In this document: positions 25,483-33,574 of the stretch, in pieces
How positions within the stretch are numbered: position 1 is the first letter of the stretch
Layout: each line of letters begins with the position of its first letter
Assembly: GCA_023228945.1 (NCBI GenBank)
Contig: JALOAI010000033.1
Location: 1 to 45,801, forward strand
Source: Pigmentiphaga sp.
Lineage (GTDB): Bacteria > Pseudomonadota > Gammaproteobacteria > Burkholderiales > Burkholderiaceae_B
Length of the DNA: 45,801 nt
Reading direction: 5' to 3'
Program-made: the position numbers and the translations under genes
Notes under the pieces: generated by a model
Seen by the model: only the letters and a program-made list of their open reading frames with translations
The model's database searches: none
What the model was told of the DNA's origin: nothing

Positions 25483-26784
25483 TCAGCGAGGCCGCTTACG
25501 TTGCGCCTCGAGGGCGGCGGCGAGGTCGGCCACGGCGGTGGCATAGAAATAGCTGCGGTTGTAATGCGTGATGGCGAAGAAGTTGGCCGTGGCGATGCGG
25601 TGGTCGGTGTGGCCGGTGGCGTAGTCGAGGTTGATCATGCCCACGCGCGGATCGCTGCCGGGCGAGACCAGCGGCGCCGAGATGAGGCCGGCCGTGGCCG
25701 GAACACCACGCGGGCGCGCGCCGGCGCGCTGCAGATCCTGCCACGACAGCGTAGGCTCGAGGCCGCCCGTGACCCAGGATTGGGGTTGCCCGGGCAGGGT
25801 GGCATCGATGAACACCGGGAGCTCGCGCTGCCAGCCATGGGCCAGCAGGTAGTTGGCTACGGAGGCGATGGCGTCGTCGGGGCTATTGACGAGATCGGGC
25901 GGCTGCCCCGGGCGGGCGCTGACGGCAAAGTTGCGAATGCTGCCCGGCATGAATTGCGGAATGCCGATGGCGCCGGCGTAAGAGCCGCGCAGGCGACGGG
26001 GGGGCTGGCCCTGGCCGAGGGTCATGGCAAGATATTCGGCCAGCTCGCCGCGGAAGTACTCGCTGCGATCGCGGCTGGCATGCGCCGGCCAATGAAAGGC
26101 CAGCGTGTACAGCGAATCGAGCACCGGAAAATTGCCCATGTTGCGGCCGTAAACGGTTTCGACGCCGAGGATGGCGACGATGACCGCGGCCGGCACGCCT
26201 GTGGCCTGCTCGGCGCGAGCAAGGGCGGCGGCGTTGTCTTCCCAAAACCGCAGGCCGTTGCGGATGCGCACGGGCTCGACGAAACGGGCCCGGTAGCCTG
26301 GCCAGTGGCGCTTGGGCGGCGGCGCTCCGGCGGCCCGCGCGGGTGGCGCCATGAGGCGCAGTACGGTGTCATTGCGCTGGGCCTGCTCCAGGGCCGCCAC
26401 CACGGCTCCCAACGGTAATTGGCGGCTGGCGGCGAGTTCTTCGGCGAAGGCGCGCTGGGCGGGAGGCAGGGCGGCGGCATTGGCGGTAAAGCCAGACCCG
26501 CCAGCGGGCATCGCTGCCGCATTGTTGCTGAAGCCGGATTGGCCGGAGGGCGGGGCCCCCGCATTGCCGGTCCAGGCGGTGCCGGCCATGGGTGCCCGGG
26601 GCCGATTGGAGAGGTTGGCGGCCGAAACCGTTACCATATCGCTCATGCGTGCGGCGGGCGCGGCGGACGCCGGTTCTGGCGCGCCGGCGAGCTCCAGGCC
26701 CCGGGCGGGCTGGGATGGCGCGGTGGAGCAGGCGGCAAGCCCGAACACGCTTGGCAACAGCAAAAGGCGAACAGCGGCACGCAT
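25483..26784 (-). CDS. mltB: Lytic murein transglycosylase B (lipoprotein)
   Basis: 433-residue membrane-bound lytic transglycosylase that cleaves peptidoglycan glycan strands. The lipobox is in FGLAACS near residue 19. A low-complexity Ala/Pro/Gly linker follows (about 20-110), then the SLT_2/MltB domain: VAILGVETVYGRNMG with the catalytic glutamate, SLYTLAFHWP, GSYAGAIGIPQFMPGSI and DLVNSPDDAIASVANYL. The start at 26784 puts the signal at the N-terminus; an ATG at 26853 would add 23 residues and overlap the divergent gene. The two divergent genes share a 67-bp upstream region. Confidence 0.92.
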   Translation of the reverse strand: MRAAVRLLLLPSVFGLAACSTAPSQPARGLELAGAPEPASAAPAARMSDMVTVSAANLSNRPRAPMAGTAWTGNAGAPPSGQSGFSNNAAAMPAGGSGFTANAAALPPAQRAFAEELAASRQLPLGAVVAALEQAQRNDTVLRLMAPPARAAGAPPPKRHWPGYRARFVEPVRIRNGLRFWEDNAAALARAEQATGVPAAVIVAILGVETVYGRNMGNFPVLDSLYTLAFHWPAHASRDRSEYFRGELAEYLAMTLGQGQPPRRLRGSYAGAIGIPQFMPGSIRNFAVSARPGQPPDLVNSPDDAIASVANYLLAHGWQRELPVFIDATLPGQPQSWVTGGLEPTLSWQDLQRAGARPRGVPATAGLISAPLVSPGSDPRVGMINLDYATGHTDHRIATANFFAITHYNRSYFYATAVADLAAALEAQRKRPR

Positions 26785-26851
26785 CACGACGACAAGTTTC
26801 CTGGTGGAGCCGTGCTCGGCGCTCGAGGGCGCCAGGGCACGGAGAATGAGC

Positions 26852-27769
26852 ATGACGACACTTTACTTGACTCACGCCGATTGCAGGCGCCACGACATGG
26901 GGCGCTGGCATCCCGAGTGCCCCGAGCGCCTGGACGCGATTGCCGATCATTTGCTGGCCATCGGCCTGCGCGACGTCCTGATCGAGCGCGACGCGCCGAA
27001 CGTGACCCCCGAACAACTGGCGCGCGCGCACGACCCCGTCTATCTGGCCGAGCTGCAGCGGCGGCTGCCGGAGTCGGGCTATGCCGAAATGGATCCGGAC
27101 ACCCTCATGAATCCCCACTCGCTGGAGGCCGCGAGCCGAGCCGCTGGGGCCGCCGTGGCGGCGGTCGATGCCGTGCTGGAAGGCGAGGCCGATGCCGCTT
27201 TTTGCTCCGTGCGCCCGCCGGGGCATCATGCCGAACGCGGCCGCGCCATGGGGTTCTGCCTCTATAACAACGTGGTGGTGGCCGCCCTCCATGCGCTGGA
27301 GCACCATGGCCTGCGGCGCATCGCGGTGGTGGATTTCGACGTGCACCATGGCAACGGCACCGAGCAGATGCTGGCGGGCGATCCGCGCGTGTTGATGTGC
27401 AGCTTTTTCCAGCATCCGTTTTATCCCTACAGCGGGGCCGGCCCCCATGCGCCGAATATGGCGAACCTGCCGGTGGAGGCCTACGCCGATGGCGCGGTGA
27501 TACGGCCGCTGGTGGAGCAGCACTGGCTGCCGCGGCTGCGCGGGCACCGGCCCGAGCTGATCCTGATCTCGGCGGGCTTCGATGCGCACCGTGACGACGA
27601 CATGGGGCAATTGGGGCTGGTCGAGGACGACTACGCCTGGATCACCCGGCAGTTGCGCGTTGTGGCGCAAGAGGCCGGCCATGATCGCATCGTGAGCTGT
27701 CTGGAAGGTGGCTACGACCTGCCGTCGCTGGCGCGCAGCGTGGCGGCGCACGTGCGCGAGCTGCTGTAG
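26852..27769 (+). CDS. Histone deacetylase-family hydrolase (acetylpolyamine amidohydrolase-like)
   Basis: 305-residue zinc hydrolase of the arginase/deacetylase fold. Motifs are in order: DMGRWHPECPERL, RPPGHHAERGRAMGFCLYNN with the catalytic His pair, DFDVHHGNGTE with zinc ligands, SAGFDAHRDD and LEGGYDL. Bacterial members deacetylate acetylpolyamines or other small N-acetyl substrates. The start at 26852 has GGAG 7 bases upstream; ATG 26846 is too close to it. It is divergent from mltB. Confidence 0.93.
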   Translation: MTTLYLTHADCRRHDMGRWHPECPERLDAIADHLLAIGLRDVLIERDAPNVTPEQLARAHDPVYLAELQRRLPESGYAEMDPDTLMNPHSLEAASRAAGAAVAAVDAVLEGEADAAFCSVRPPGHHAERGRAMGFCLYNNVVVAALHALEHHGLRRIAVVDFDVHHGNGTEQMLAGDPRVLMCSFFQHPFYPYSGAGPHAPNMANLPVEAYADGAVIRPLVEQHWLPRLRGHRPELILISAGFDAHRDDDMGQLGLVEDDYAWITRQLRVVAQEAGHDRIVSCLEGGYDLPSLARSVAAHVRELL

Positions 27770-27907
27770 CTGCGGTAGCGCGCAAGGCCAAGGCGGGCGG
27801 GCCAGGAGAGGTCCCGGCGTGCGGCGGCTCGCCGCCTCGCCGCCGGGCGGCACAAAGAGGCCGCGTGCTGCGTCAGGGTGGTGCCGCCGTTGTCGGGAGC
27901 CACCGCG

Positions 27908-28819
27908 CTAGAGCTCGCCCTCGGCGAACAGTGTGAACACCTGCTGGCGCAGCCAGCGGCTGGCGGGGTCGCGCTGTTTTTGCGCGTGCCAGATGGCGTG
28001 GATGGCGCTATGGGGCAGCGGCACGGGGCAGGGCGCGCTTGCCAGGCCGAAGGGGCCGCAGACCTTGCCGGCAAAGCGTTCCGGCACCACCGCCAGCATG
28101 GCGGTGGCTTGCAGCACCTGCGCCAGGGCCATGAAGTGCGGCACCCGCAGGCGCACCCGGCGTTCCGCGCCGGAACGCCGCAGGGCATCGTCGATCAGGC
28201 TGTGGCCGGTACCCACGGCGGTGACCTGCACATGTTCGGCGGCTTCGAAGCGCGCCAGATCGTGCGGGCGCTGGGCCTCGGGCAAATTCTGCCGGAACAG
28301 ACACACATAGGATTGCTGGAACAGCCGGCGCTGCATGAAGCCGGCGCGCAGATTGGGCAGGAATCCCAGCGCGAGATCGACGTGACCGCGCTCCATGTCG
28401 ATTTTCAGGTCGGTATCGGTGCTGCGGCGGGTATCGAGCGTGACGCCCGGCGCTTCCCGCCCCAGGTGCTGCATGAGTTCGGGCAGGAAATAAATCTCGC
28501 CCACGTCGGTGAGCGCCAGGGTGAAGACCGCCTCGCTTTGCGCGGGATCGAAGTGGGCGCGGGCCGCCAGCGTTTGGCGCAGGGTGGCCAGCGCCTCGGC
28601 GATCGGTTCGGCGATATTCTCGGCGTAAGGGGTGGGCGACATCCCCCGCGGCGTGCGCAGAAAGAGTTCGTCGCCCAGCAGGCGGCGGAGCCGGTTGAGG
28701 GCATTGCTGACACCGGGCTGCGATAGGCCCAGCGCGGCGGCCGTGGCCGACACCCGACGATGGCGCCGCAGCTCATCGAACACCAGCAGCAGGTTGAGGT
28801 CGATGTCTTTCAGATCCAT
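27908..28819 (-). CDS. LysR-family regulator, NahR/NagR-like
   Basis: 303-residue LysR protein of the NodD/NahR branch: MDLKDIDLNLLLVFDEL, SATAAALGLSQPGVSNALNRLRRLLGDELF, then TDVGEIYFLPELMQ and VAVGTGHSLID-type segments that closely recall NahR as I remember it. NahR-type regulators bind salicylate and activate aromatic degradation operons. It is divergent from the Rieske oxygenase genes, and the shared region holds a NahR-like box at 28845-28859. The start at 28819 gives the family N-terminus; a GTG at 28840 is an alternative. Salicylate as effector is inference. Confidence 0.88.
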   Translation of the reverse strand: MDLKDIDLNLLLVFDELRRHRRVSATAAALGLSQPGVSNALNRLRRLLGDELFLRTPRGMSPTPYAENIAEPIAEALATLRQTLAARAHFDPAQSEAVFTLALTDVGEIYFLPELMQHLGREAPGVTLDTRRSTDTDLKIDMERGHVDLALGFLPNLRAGFMQRRLFQQSYVCLFRQNLPEAQRPHDLARFEAAEHVQVTAVGTGHSLIDDALRRSGAERRVRLRVPHFMALAQVLQATAMLAVVPERFAGKVCGPFGLASAPCPVPLPHSAIHAIWHAQKQRDPASRWLRQQVFTLFAEGEL

Positions 28820-29119
28820 GATGATGAAGCTAGGTGGCACGTATATTCGTGCTGGTGATAAATAATATTCCAGAAATTCTATTTATTAATCTTTAGTCGC
28901 ACGGCAAGATGGCGACCCTGGTCAACGAACTCGAGCGCGTTGCCAACTCACAGCCGGAGCCGCGTGCCGCAGCCCGAAGGCGTTTCGCCGGCAGGCACAA
29001 GCGCCTCGTCATGTGTCACCGTGGCGCCCGCCGCATCCGGCGGGATCCCGGTCAAGCGCATCCGGTTCGCCAACATTCCGCCGCCGCGCCGTGGGTGGCC
29101 AGTTTTTCAGGAGACTATC
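28820..29119 (+). promoter_or_regulatory. Divergent control region of the NahR-like and oxygenase genes
   Basis: 300 bases. The first 70 are AT-rich, in contrast to the rest of the window. ATTCGTGCTGGTGAT (28845-28859) matches the published NahR/NagR-type site ATTCAYGCTnnTGAT, as I recall it, at all but one or two positions and contains T-N11-A (28846-28858). The remaining ~200 bases before the GTG at 29120 hold no supported gene, so the oxygenase message may carry a long leader. Confidence 0.55.
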
Positions 29120-30373
29120 GTGTCACACGTCAATCCCGCCGCCGCTCCCCACTGGGAAAAGGGCGACACCAGCCGCATCCCGTTCCAGGTGTACACCGAT
29201 CCGGCCATCTACCAGCGCGAGCTCGAGCGAATCTTCTATGGCCGGCACTGGAGCTATGTGGGCCTCGATTGCGAAGTCCCCAATCCGGGCGACTTCAAGC
29301 GCACGCAGATCGGCGAGCGCTCGGTGCTGATGGTGCGCACCAAGTCGGGCGAGGTGCAAGTGCTCGAGAACGTCTGTGCCCACCGCGGCGTGCAGTTCAT
29401 CCGCGAACGGGCCGGCAATCGCAAACTGTTCGTCTGTCCGTACCACCAGTGGAGCTACGACCTCGAAGGCAAGCTGCTGGGCGTGCCGTTCCGTCGCGGC
29501 GTGTCGCGCGACGGCGTGGTGCAGGGCGGCATGCCGGCGGATTTCGACATGGCCGAACACGGCCTGAACCGCCTGCGCGTGGCGCGCCGCAACGGCGTGG
29601 TGTTTGCCACCTTCGATGCCGACACCGAGGATTTCGAGGCCTATGTCGGGCCGACGATCCTGGATTATTTCGATCGGGTGTTCGACGGCCGCGAGCTGAC
29701 TCTGCTGGGCTATAGCCGCCAGCGCATTCCCGGCAACTGGAAATTGATGCAGGAGAACATCAAGGATCCCTACCATCCGGGCCTGTTGCATACGTGGTTC
29801 GTCACGTTCGGTCTGTGGCGCGCCGACAATAAATCCGAGCTGAAAATGGATGAGCATTTCCGCCATGCGGCGATGATCTCCACCCGCGGCAACGCCGGCG
29901 CCGTCAACGACATCACCAAGGGCGTCTCGAGCTTCCGCGACAAAATGAAGCTCAACGACGATCGTTTCCTCGACGTGGTGCATGAACCCTGGTGGGGCGA
30001 GCCCACCGCGGTGATGACCACCCTGTTTCCCAGCGTGATCATCCAGCAGCAGGTCAACTCGGTCTCCACGCGCCAGATCATTCCGGTGGACACCGGCGTG
30101 TTCGACTTCGTCTGGACCCACTTCGGCTTCGCCGACGACAGCCCCGAAATGCATCGCCGGCGACTGCGCCAGGCCAATCTGTTCGGGCCGGCAGGCTTCG
30201 TGTCGGCCGACGATGGCGAGGTGATCGAGCTCTCGCAGCGCGGCTTCGAACAAAAGCCCTGGCACCGCGCGGTGGTGGAGCTGGGTGGCCGGGGTTGCGA
30301 GAACACCGACCACATGGTGACCGAAACCCTGATCCGGGGCATGTACGACTACTGGCGCAAGGTGATGGAGTAG
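29120..30373 (+). CDS. nagG: Rieske oxygenase large subunit, salicylate 5-hydroxylase (NagG)-like
   Basis: 417-residue oxygenase alpha subunit. The Rieske [2Fe-2S] motif is C86-x-H88 and C106-xx-H109 (CAHRG and CPYHQWSY). The mononuclear iron site reads ENIKDPYHPGLLH with bridging Asp216 and ligands His219 and His224. The overall layout (PGDFKRTQIG, GVPFRRG, MPADFDMAEHGLNRLRV, QANLFGPAGF) matches NagG of salicylate 5-hydroxylase from memory; the related anthranilate dioxygenases (AndAc) are the main alternative. The start is a GTG with AGGAG 6 bases upstream. It is followed by the small-subunit gene. No ferredoxin or reductase gene is adjacent, so electrons must come from elsewhere. Confidence 0.85.
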   Translation: MSHVNPAAAPHWEKGDTSRIPFQVYTDPAIYQRELERIFYGRHWSYVGLDCEVPNPGDFKRTQIGERSVLMVRTKSGEVQVLENVCAHRGVQFIRERAGNRKLFVCPYHQWSYDLEGKLLGVPFRRGVSRDGVVQGGMPADFDMAEHGLNRLRVARRNGVVFATFDADTEDFEAYVGPTILDYFDRVFDGRELTLLGYSRQRIPGNWKLMQENIKDPYHPGLLHTWFVTFGLWRADNKSELKMDEHFRHAAMISTRGNAGAVNDITKGVSSFRDKMKLNDDRFLDVVHEPWWGEPTAVMTTLFPSVIIQQQVNSVSTRQIIPVDTGVFDFVWTHFGFADDSPEMHRRRLRQANLFGPAGFVSADDGEVIELSQRGFEQKPWHRAVVELGGRGCENTDHMVTETLIRGMYDYWRKVME

Positions 30374-30514
30374 AACTCGCGGCCCCAGGCCTTGCCGCAG
30401 GCGGCGGCGGGTTCGGCGCATGCCTTTGGGCATCACCCGTAAGCGGCGGCCAGGCCGGCCCGGCGCCGACCTCCATCTCCCGACATCCGACATCAGAACA
30501 GGACGACCCCCATC

Positions 30515-30988
30515 ATGATCGACTTCCAGACCTTCTACGCCCTCCAGCAACTGTACGCCGAGTACGTGGCGGTGCTCGATAACCGCGAATGGGACAAATG
30601 GCCCGAATTCTTCATCGACGAGTGCGAATATCGCGTGCAGGCGCGCGAGAACCACGAGCGTGGCCTGCCGCTGGCGCTGATCGACTTCGAGAGCAAAGGT
30701 ATGCTCAAGGATCGCATCTATGGCGCCACCGATACGATGTACCACGACCCTTATTACCAGCGCCACGTGGTGGGCGCACCACGCATTTTGTCCGTCGAGG
30801 GCGACCGCATCCGCTCGGAGGCCAACTACGCGGTGTTTCGCACCCAGCCCAGCCAACTGACCACGGTGTTCAATGTGGGCCGCTACCTCGACGAAGTCGT
30901 GCGTACCCCCGATGGCCTGAAGTTCGCCTCGCGGGTTTGCGTGTACGACAGCGAATTGATCCCAAACTCGCTGATTTATCCGATCTAA
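30515..30988 (+). CDS. nagH: Rieske oxygenase small subunit, salicylate 5-hydroxylase (NagH)-like
   Basis: 157-residue beta subunit of aromatic-ring hydroxylating oxygenases. DFQTFYALQQLYAEYVAVLD, the conserved RIYGATDTMYHDPYYQRHVVG and CVYDSELIPNSLIYPI at the C-terminus closely recall NagH. It is structural, forming alpha3beta3 with the large subunit. The 141-base gap after the alpha gene is long for this pair but holds no gene; an AGGACG-like site precedes the ATG. The next gene is convergent. Confidence 0.87.
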   Translation: MIDFQTFYALQQLYAEYVAVLDNREWDKWPEFFIDECEYRVQARENHERGLPLALIDFESKGMLKDRIYGATDTMYHDPYYQRHVVGAPRILSVEGDRIRSEANYAVFRTQPSQLTTVFNVGRYLDEVVRTPDGLKFASRVCVYDSELIPNSLIYPI

Positions 30989-31156
30989 CACCGGCGCCGG
31001 AGCGAGCCTGCGGCGTCTATCCCGGAGCACGCGGATCCGCCAGCTGGCGCGCATGGCGGGGCAGCACATCCATCGAACGTGGTCGGCGCGCTCTGGGCAT
31101 TGGGCGCGGAGGGTCTGTTCGCGCAGATCTACGCCTCGGGGACTGGAGGCTGTTAT

Positions 31157-31990
31157 TTAGGCTCGCGTCACCGCCAACCCAAGCCGCTCGGCCGCACCGT
31201 CGATATGGGCCAACACGGCGGTGCGAGCCGCTTCGGCGTCTCCGGCTTCGAGCGCCAGCAACAGCTGCCGGTGTTCATCGTGCGCCAATTGCCAGGTGCC
31301 CTGGCGAATAGAGTTCAGGCGTGCGGTTTCGATGGCGATGCCGATATGAGCCGACAAAAACCGCGACAGTTCCAGGAACAGCGGGTTGCCGGTGGCTTCG
31401 GCCAGCAGATGATGGAAGCGGGCGTCGGCTTCGGTGCCGTCGGTGCCATCGGCCACCGCGGTGGCCATGTCCTCGAGCGCCTGGCGCAGCCCCGCCAGGT
31501 GGTCCGGCTGGCGCCGCAGCGCGGCCAGCCAGGCCGCTTCGCCCTCGACCGCGCGGCGCAGCTCGAAGATCCGCGCCAGCCCCAGCGGCGTGACGGGAAG
31601 GTCGTCGAGCCGGAAGGAGCGAGGCTGGCCTTGTGGCGACACGAAGGCGCCCGCGCCCTGGATGCTCTGCATCAGGCCGTCGTGCTTGAGCTGCGACAGC
31701 GCTTCGCGCACCACCGACATGCTGACGCCGAATTCGGCGGCCAGGGCGGCGCCGGTGGGCAGCCGCTGGCCGGGCGCGTATTCGCCGTTGATGATGCGCC
31801 GCCGGAGCTGCTCGGCCACTTCGTCGGCCAGTGAGCCGCGGCTGCGCCAGGACAGGGCGGGGGCCTCGGCACTGCTGCTCCTGCGCGGCGCGTCGGGGGA
31901 GCCCACGGCACCCGGGGACGCCGCCGCCTGTCCTTGCCCTGGCGAGCGAGGCTTGCGTGGCGGCGCCGAGTCGTGCGGTTGGCTACTCAT
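31157..31990 (-). CDS. GntR-family (FadR/FCD) transcriptional regulator
   Basis: 277-residue regulator. After a ~45-residue disordered Ser/Pro-rich N-terminus comes the GntR winged helix (LADEVAEQLRRRIINGEYAPGQRLPTGAALAAEFGVSMSVVREALSQL) and then an FCD ligand domain with metal-site histidines (DARFHHLLAEATGN, DEHRQLLLALEAGD). It overlaps the FAD oxidase gene by 8 bases (ATGAGTAG), so the two are co-translated, and it probably represses that gene through the dyad at 33432-33452. The ligand is likely a hydroxy acid or similar small carboxylate (inference). Confidence 0.92.
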   Translation of the reverse strand: MSSQPHDSAPPRKPRSPGQGQAAASPGAVGSPDAPRRSSSAEAPALSWRSRGSLADEVAEQLRRRIINGEYAPGQRLPTGAALAAEFGVSMSVVREALSQLKHDGLMQSIQGAGAFVSPQGQPRSFRLDDLPVTPLGLARIFELRRAVEGEAAWLAALRRQPDHLAGLRQALEDMATAVADGTDGTEADARFHHLLAEATGNPLFLELSRFLSAHIGIAIETARLNSIRQGTWQLAHDEHRQLLLALEAGDAEAARTAVLAHIDGAAERLGLAVTRA

Positions 31991-33401
31991 CCGGCAGCGT
32001 CTTGCCCGGGTTCATGATGCCGTGCGGATCGAGGGCCTGCTTGATGCGGCGCATCAATTTGAGCTCGACCGCGCTCTTGTAGCGCGGCAACTCGTTGCGC
32101 CGCATCTGGCCGATGCCGTGTTCGGCGCTGATCGAGCCCTGGTAGGCATGCACCTGGTCGTGCACCAGCAGATAGATGGCGTCTTGCCGGGCCAGGACCT
32201 CGGGGTCGGCCTCGCCGATGGGGCCCTGCACGTTGTAGTGCAGGTTGCCATCGCCCAGGTGGCCGAAGGTGATGTTGCGCACGCCCGGAAAGTGCTGCTG
32301 CAGCAGGGCATCGGTTTCGGCCACGAAATCGGCGATGCGCGAGATCGGGATGGAGACGTCGTGCTTGATGTTCTTGCCTTCCTCGGCCTGGGCCAGCGGG
32401 ATGCTTTCGCGCAGGTGCCACATGGCATGGCTTTGCGCGAGGTTCTCGGCCACTGCGGCGTCGCTGATGAGGCCGTCTTCCATGGCGGCACCCAGCACGG
32501 CCTCGAAGCGCTCGCGGGCGTGGGCTTCGCTTTCGCTGTCGGAGAGTTCGAGCAGGGCGTACCAGGGATGCTGTTCAACCGCGCCGGCAAAGGGCAGACG
32601 CTGCTGCGGATAGATGCGGGTGACCAGTTCCATACAGGCGGCCGACATCAGCTCGAAACCGGTGAGAGAGGCGCCGAAGCCGGCCCGGGCGCGCGACAGT
32701 ACTTCCACGGCGGCGGGTACCGACGGCAGGGCGAGCAGGGCGGTGCAACGCGCGACCGGCAGTGGGTAGAGCTTGAGGGTGGCGGCGGTGATGATGCCCA
32801 GCGTGCCCTCGCTGCCGATGAACAGGTCGCGCAGGTCGTAGCCGGTGTTGTCTTTGCGCAGGCCGCGCAGGCCATGCCAGATCTCGCCTTCGGCGGTGAC
32901 GACCTCCAGGCCCAGGGCCAGTTCGCGGGTGTTGCCGTAGCGCAGCACCTGGGTGCCGCCGGCGTTGGTGGCCAGGTTGCCGCCGATGGTGCAACTGCCT
33001 TCGGCCGCCAGCGACAGCGGGAACAGCCGGCCGGCCTGGCGCGCTGCATCCTGCACGGCCTGCAGGATGCAGCCGGCTTCGACGGTAAGCGTATCGTTGT
33101 CGGTATCCACCTGGCGAATGCGGTTGAGCCGTGCCAGCGAGACGACCACGGCGCGGCCGGAGTCGTCGGGCGTACCACCGGCCACCAGGCCGGTGTTGCC
33201 GCCCAGCGGCACTACCGGGGCGCCATGTTGCAGGCACAGCCGTACGACTTGCGCCACCTGTTCGGTATCGCCCGGACGCACTACCGCCACTGCCCGCCCG
33301 GTGTAGCGCCGCCGCCAATCGGTGAGATAGGGCTCGGCATCGGCGCCGGTGAGAACATGGCTGGCGCCAAGAATTTGTTGCAATGCATCGAGAAGGTTCA
33401 T
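31983..33401 (-). CDS. FAD-binding oxidoreductase (D-2-hydroxyacid dehydrogenase/GlcD-like)
   Basis: 472-residue flavoenzyme of the FAD-binding type 4 family (D-lactate, glycolate oxidase GlcD, D-2-hydroxyglutarate dehydrogenase). The FAD domain shows AVVRPGDTEQVAQVV, PVVPLGGNTGLVAGG, GRLFPLSLAAEGSCTIGGNLATNAGG and IGSEGTLGIITAATLKLYP. The C-terminal half has HLGDGNLHYNV and the active-site-like EHGIGQMRRNEL. Such enzymes often pass electrons to ETF or quinone, and etfBA lies divergently 173 bases away. It overlaps the GntR gene. Substrate specificity cannot be read from sequence. Confidence 0.92.
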   Translation of the reverse strand: MNLLDALQQILGASHVLTGADAEPYLTDWRRRYTGRAVAVVRPGDTEQVAQVVRLCLQHGAPVVPLGGNTGLVAGGTPDDSGRAVVVSLARLNRIRQVDTDNDTLTVEAGCILQAVQDAARQAGRLFPLSLAAEGSCTIGGNLATNAGGTQVLRYGNTRELALGLEVVTAEGEIWHGLRGLRKDNTGYDLRDLFIGSEGTLGIITAATLKLYPLPVARCTALLALPSVPAAVEVLSRARAGFGASLTGFELMSAACMELVTRIYPQQRLPFAGAVEQHPWYALLELSDSESEAHARERFEAVLGAAMEDGLISDAAVAENLAQSHAMWHLRESIPLAQAEEGKNIKHDVSIPISRIADFVAETDALLQQHFPGVRNITFGHLGDGNLHYNVQGPIGEADPEVLARQDAIYLLVHDQVHAYQGSISAEHGIGQMRRNELPRYKSAVELKLMRRIKQALDPHGIMNPGKTLPDE

Positions 33402-33421
33402 GGAACTGCCCGAGTTGTGGT

Positions 33422-33449
33422 AGTATTTAGGGTCTTCTGGTTATCAGAA
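33422..33449 (-). promoter_or_regulatory. Candidate promoter of the FAD oxidase-GntR pair
   Basis: On the minus strand TTCTGA (33449-33444) and AATACT (33427-33422) are 16 bases apart, ending 20 bases before the FAD oxidase start. The dyad at 33432-33452 overlaps the -35 and spacer. Confidence 0.35.
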
Positions 33450-33452
33450 GAC
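33432..33452. promoter_or_regulatory. Putative GntR operator, 8-bp dyad
   Basis: GTCTTCTG (33432-33439), spacer GTTAT, CAGAAGAC (33445-33452) form a perfect inverted repeat 30 bases upstream of the FAD oxidase. The core TGGTTATCA loosely resembles FadR/GntR half-sites. On the plus strand it is followed by CTTTTTAT and would also look like a terminator, but no plus-strand gene ends there. Confidence 0.6.
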
Positions 33453-33488
33453 TTTTTATGAGGGTCATCTTAGCATGCCCCCCATCGA

Positions 33489-33494
33489 TATAAT
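33489..33494 (+). promoter_or_regulatory. Consensus -10 element upstream of etfB
   Basis: TATAAT in an AT-rich stretch, 80 bases before etfB. No good -35 lies 16-18 bases upstream (CATCTT/ATCTTA). Confidence 0.45.
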
Positions 33495-33536
33495 TAAAAA
33501 TTGCGCAGAGATTTGCAGTATTTCCAACCGAGATCG

Positions 33537-33552
33537 CCCGGCCATGGCCGGG
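33537..33552. repeat. 16-bp perfect palindrome in the etfB leader
   Basis: CCCGGCCATGGCCGGG reads identically on both strands and sits 22 bases before the etfB start, downstream of the TATAAT. Confidence 0.7.
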
Positions 33553-33574
33553 TCCAACTTTGTGAGGCCGCTAC

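Noticed and set aside
29123..31069. A 648-codon minus-strand open frame across the oxygenase genes
   Set aside because: It is antisense to two well-recognised Rieske oxygenase subunits and shows only His/Ala/Arg-rich composition.
33432..33460. Rho-independent terminator on the plus strand
   Set aside because: The hairpin plus T-run fits, but no plus-strand gene ends upstream; overlap with the FAD oxidase promoter favours an operator.
31434..33461. A 675-codon plus-strand open frame across the GntR and FAD oxidase genes
   Set aside because: Both minus-strand genes have clear family motifs; the plus-strand translation has none.
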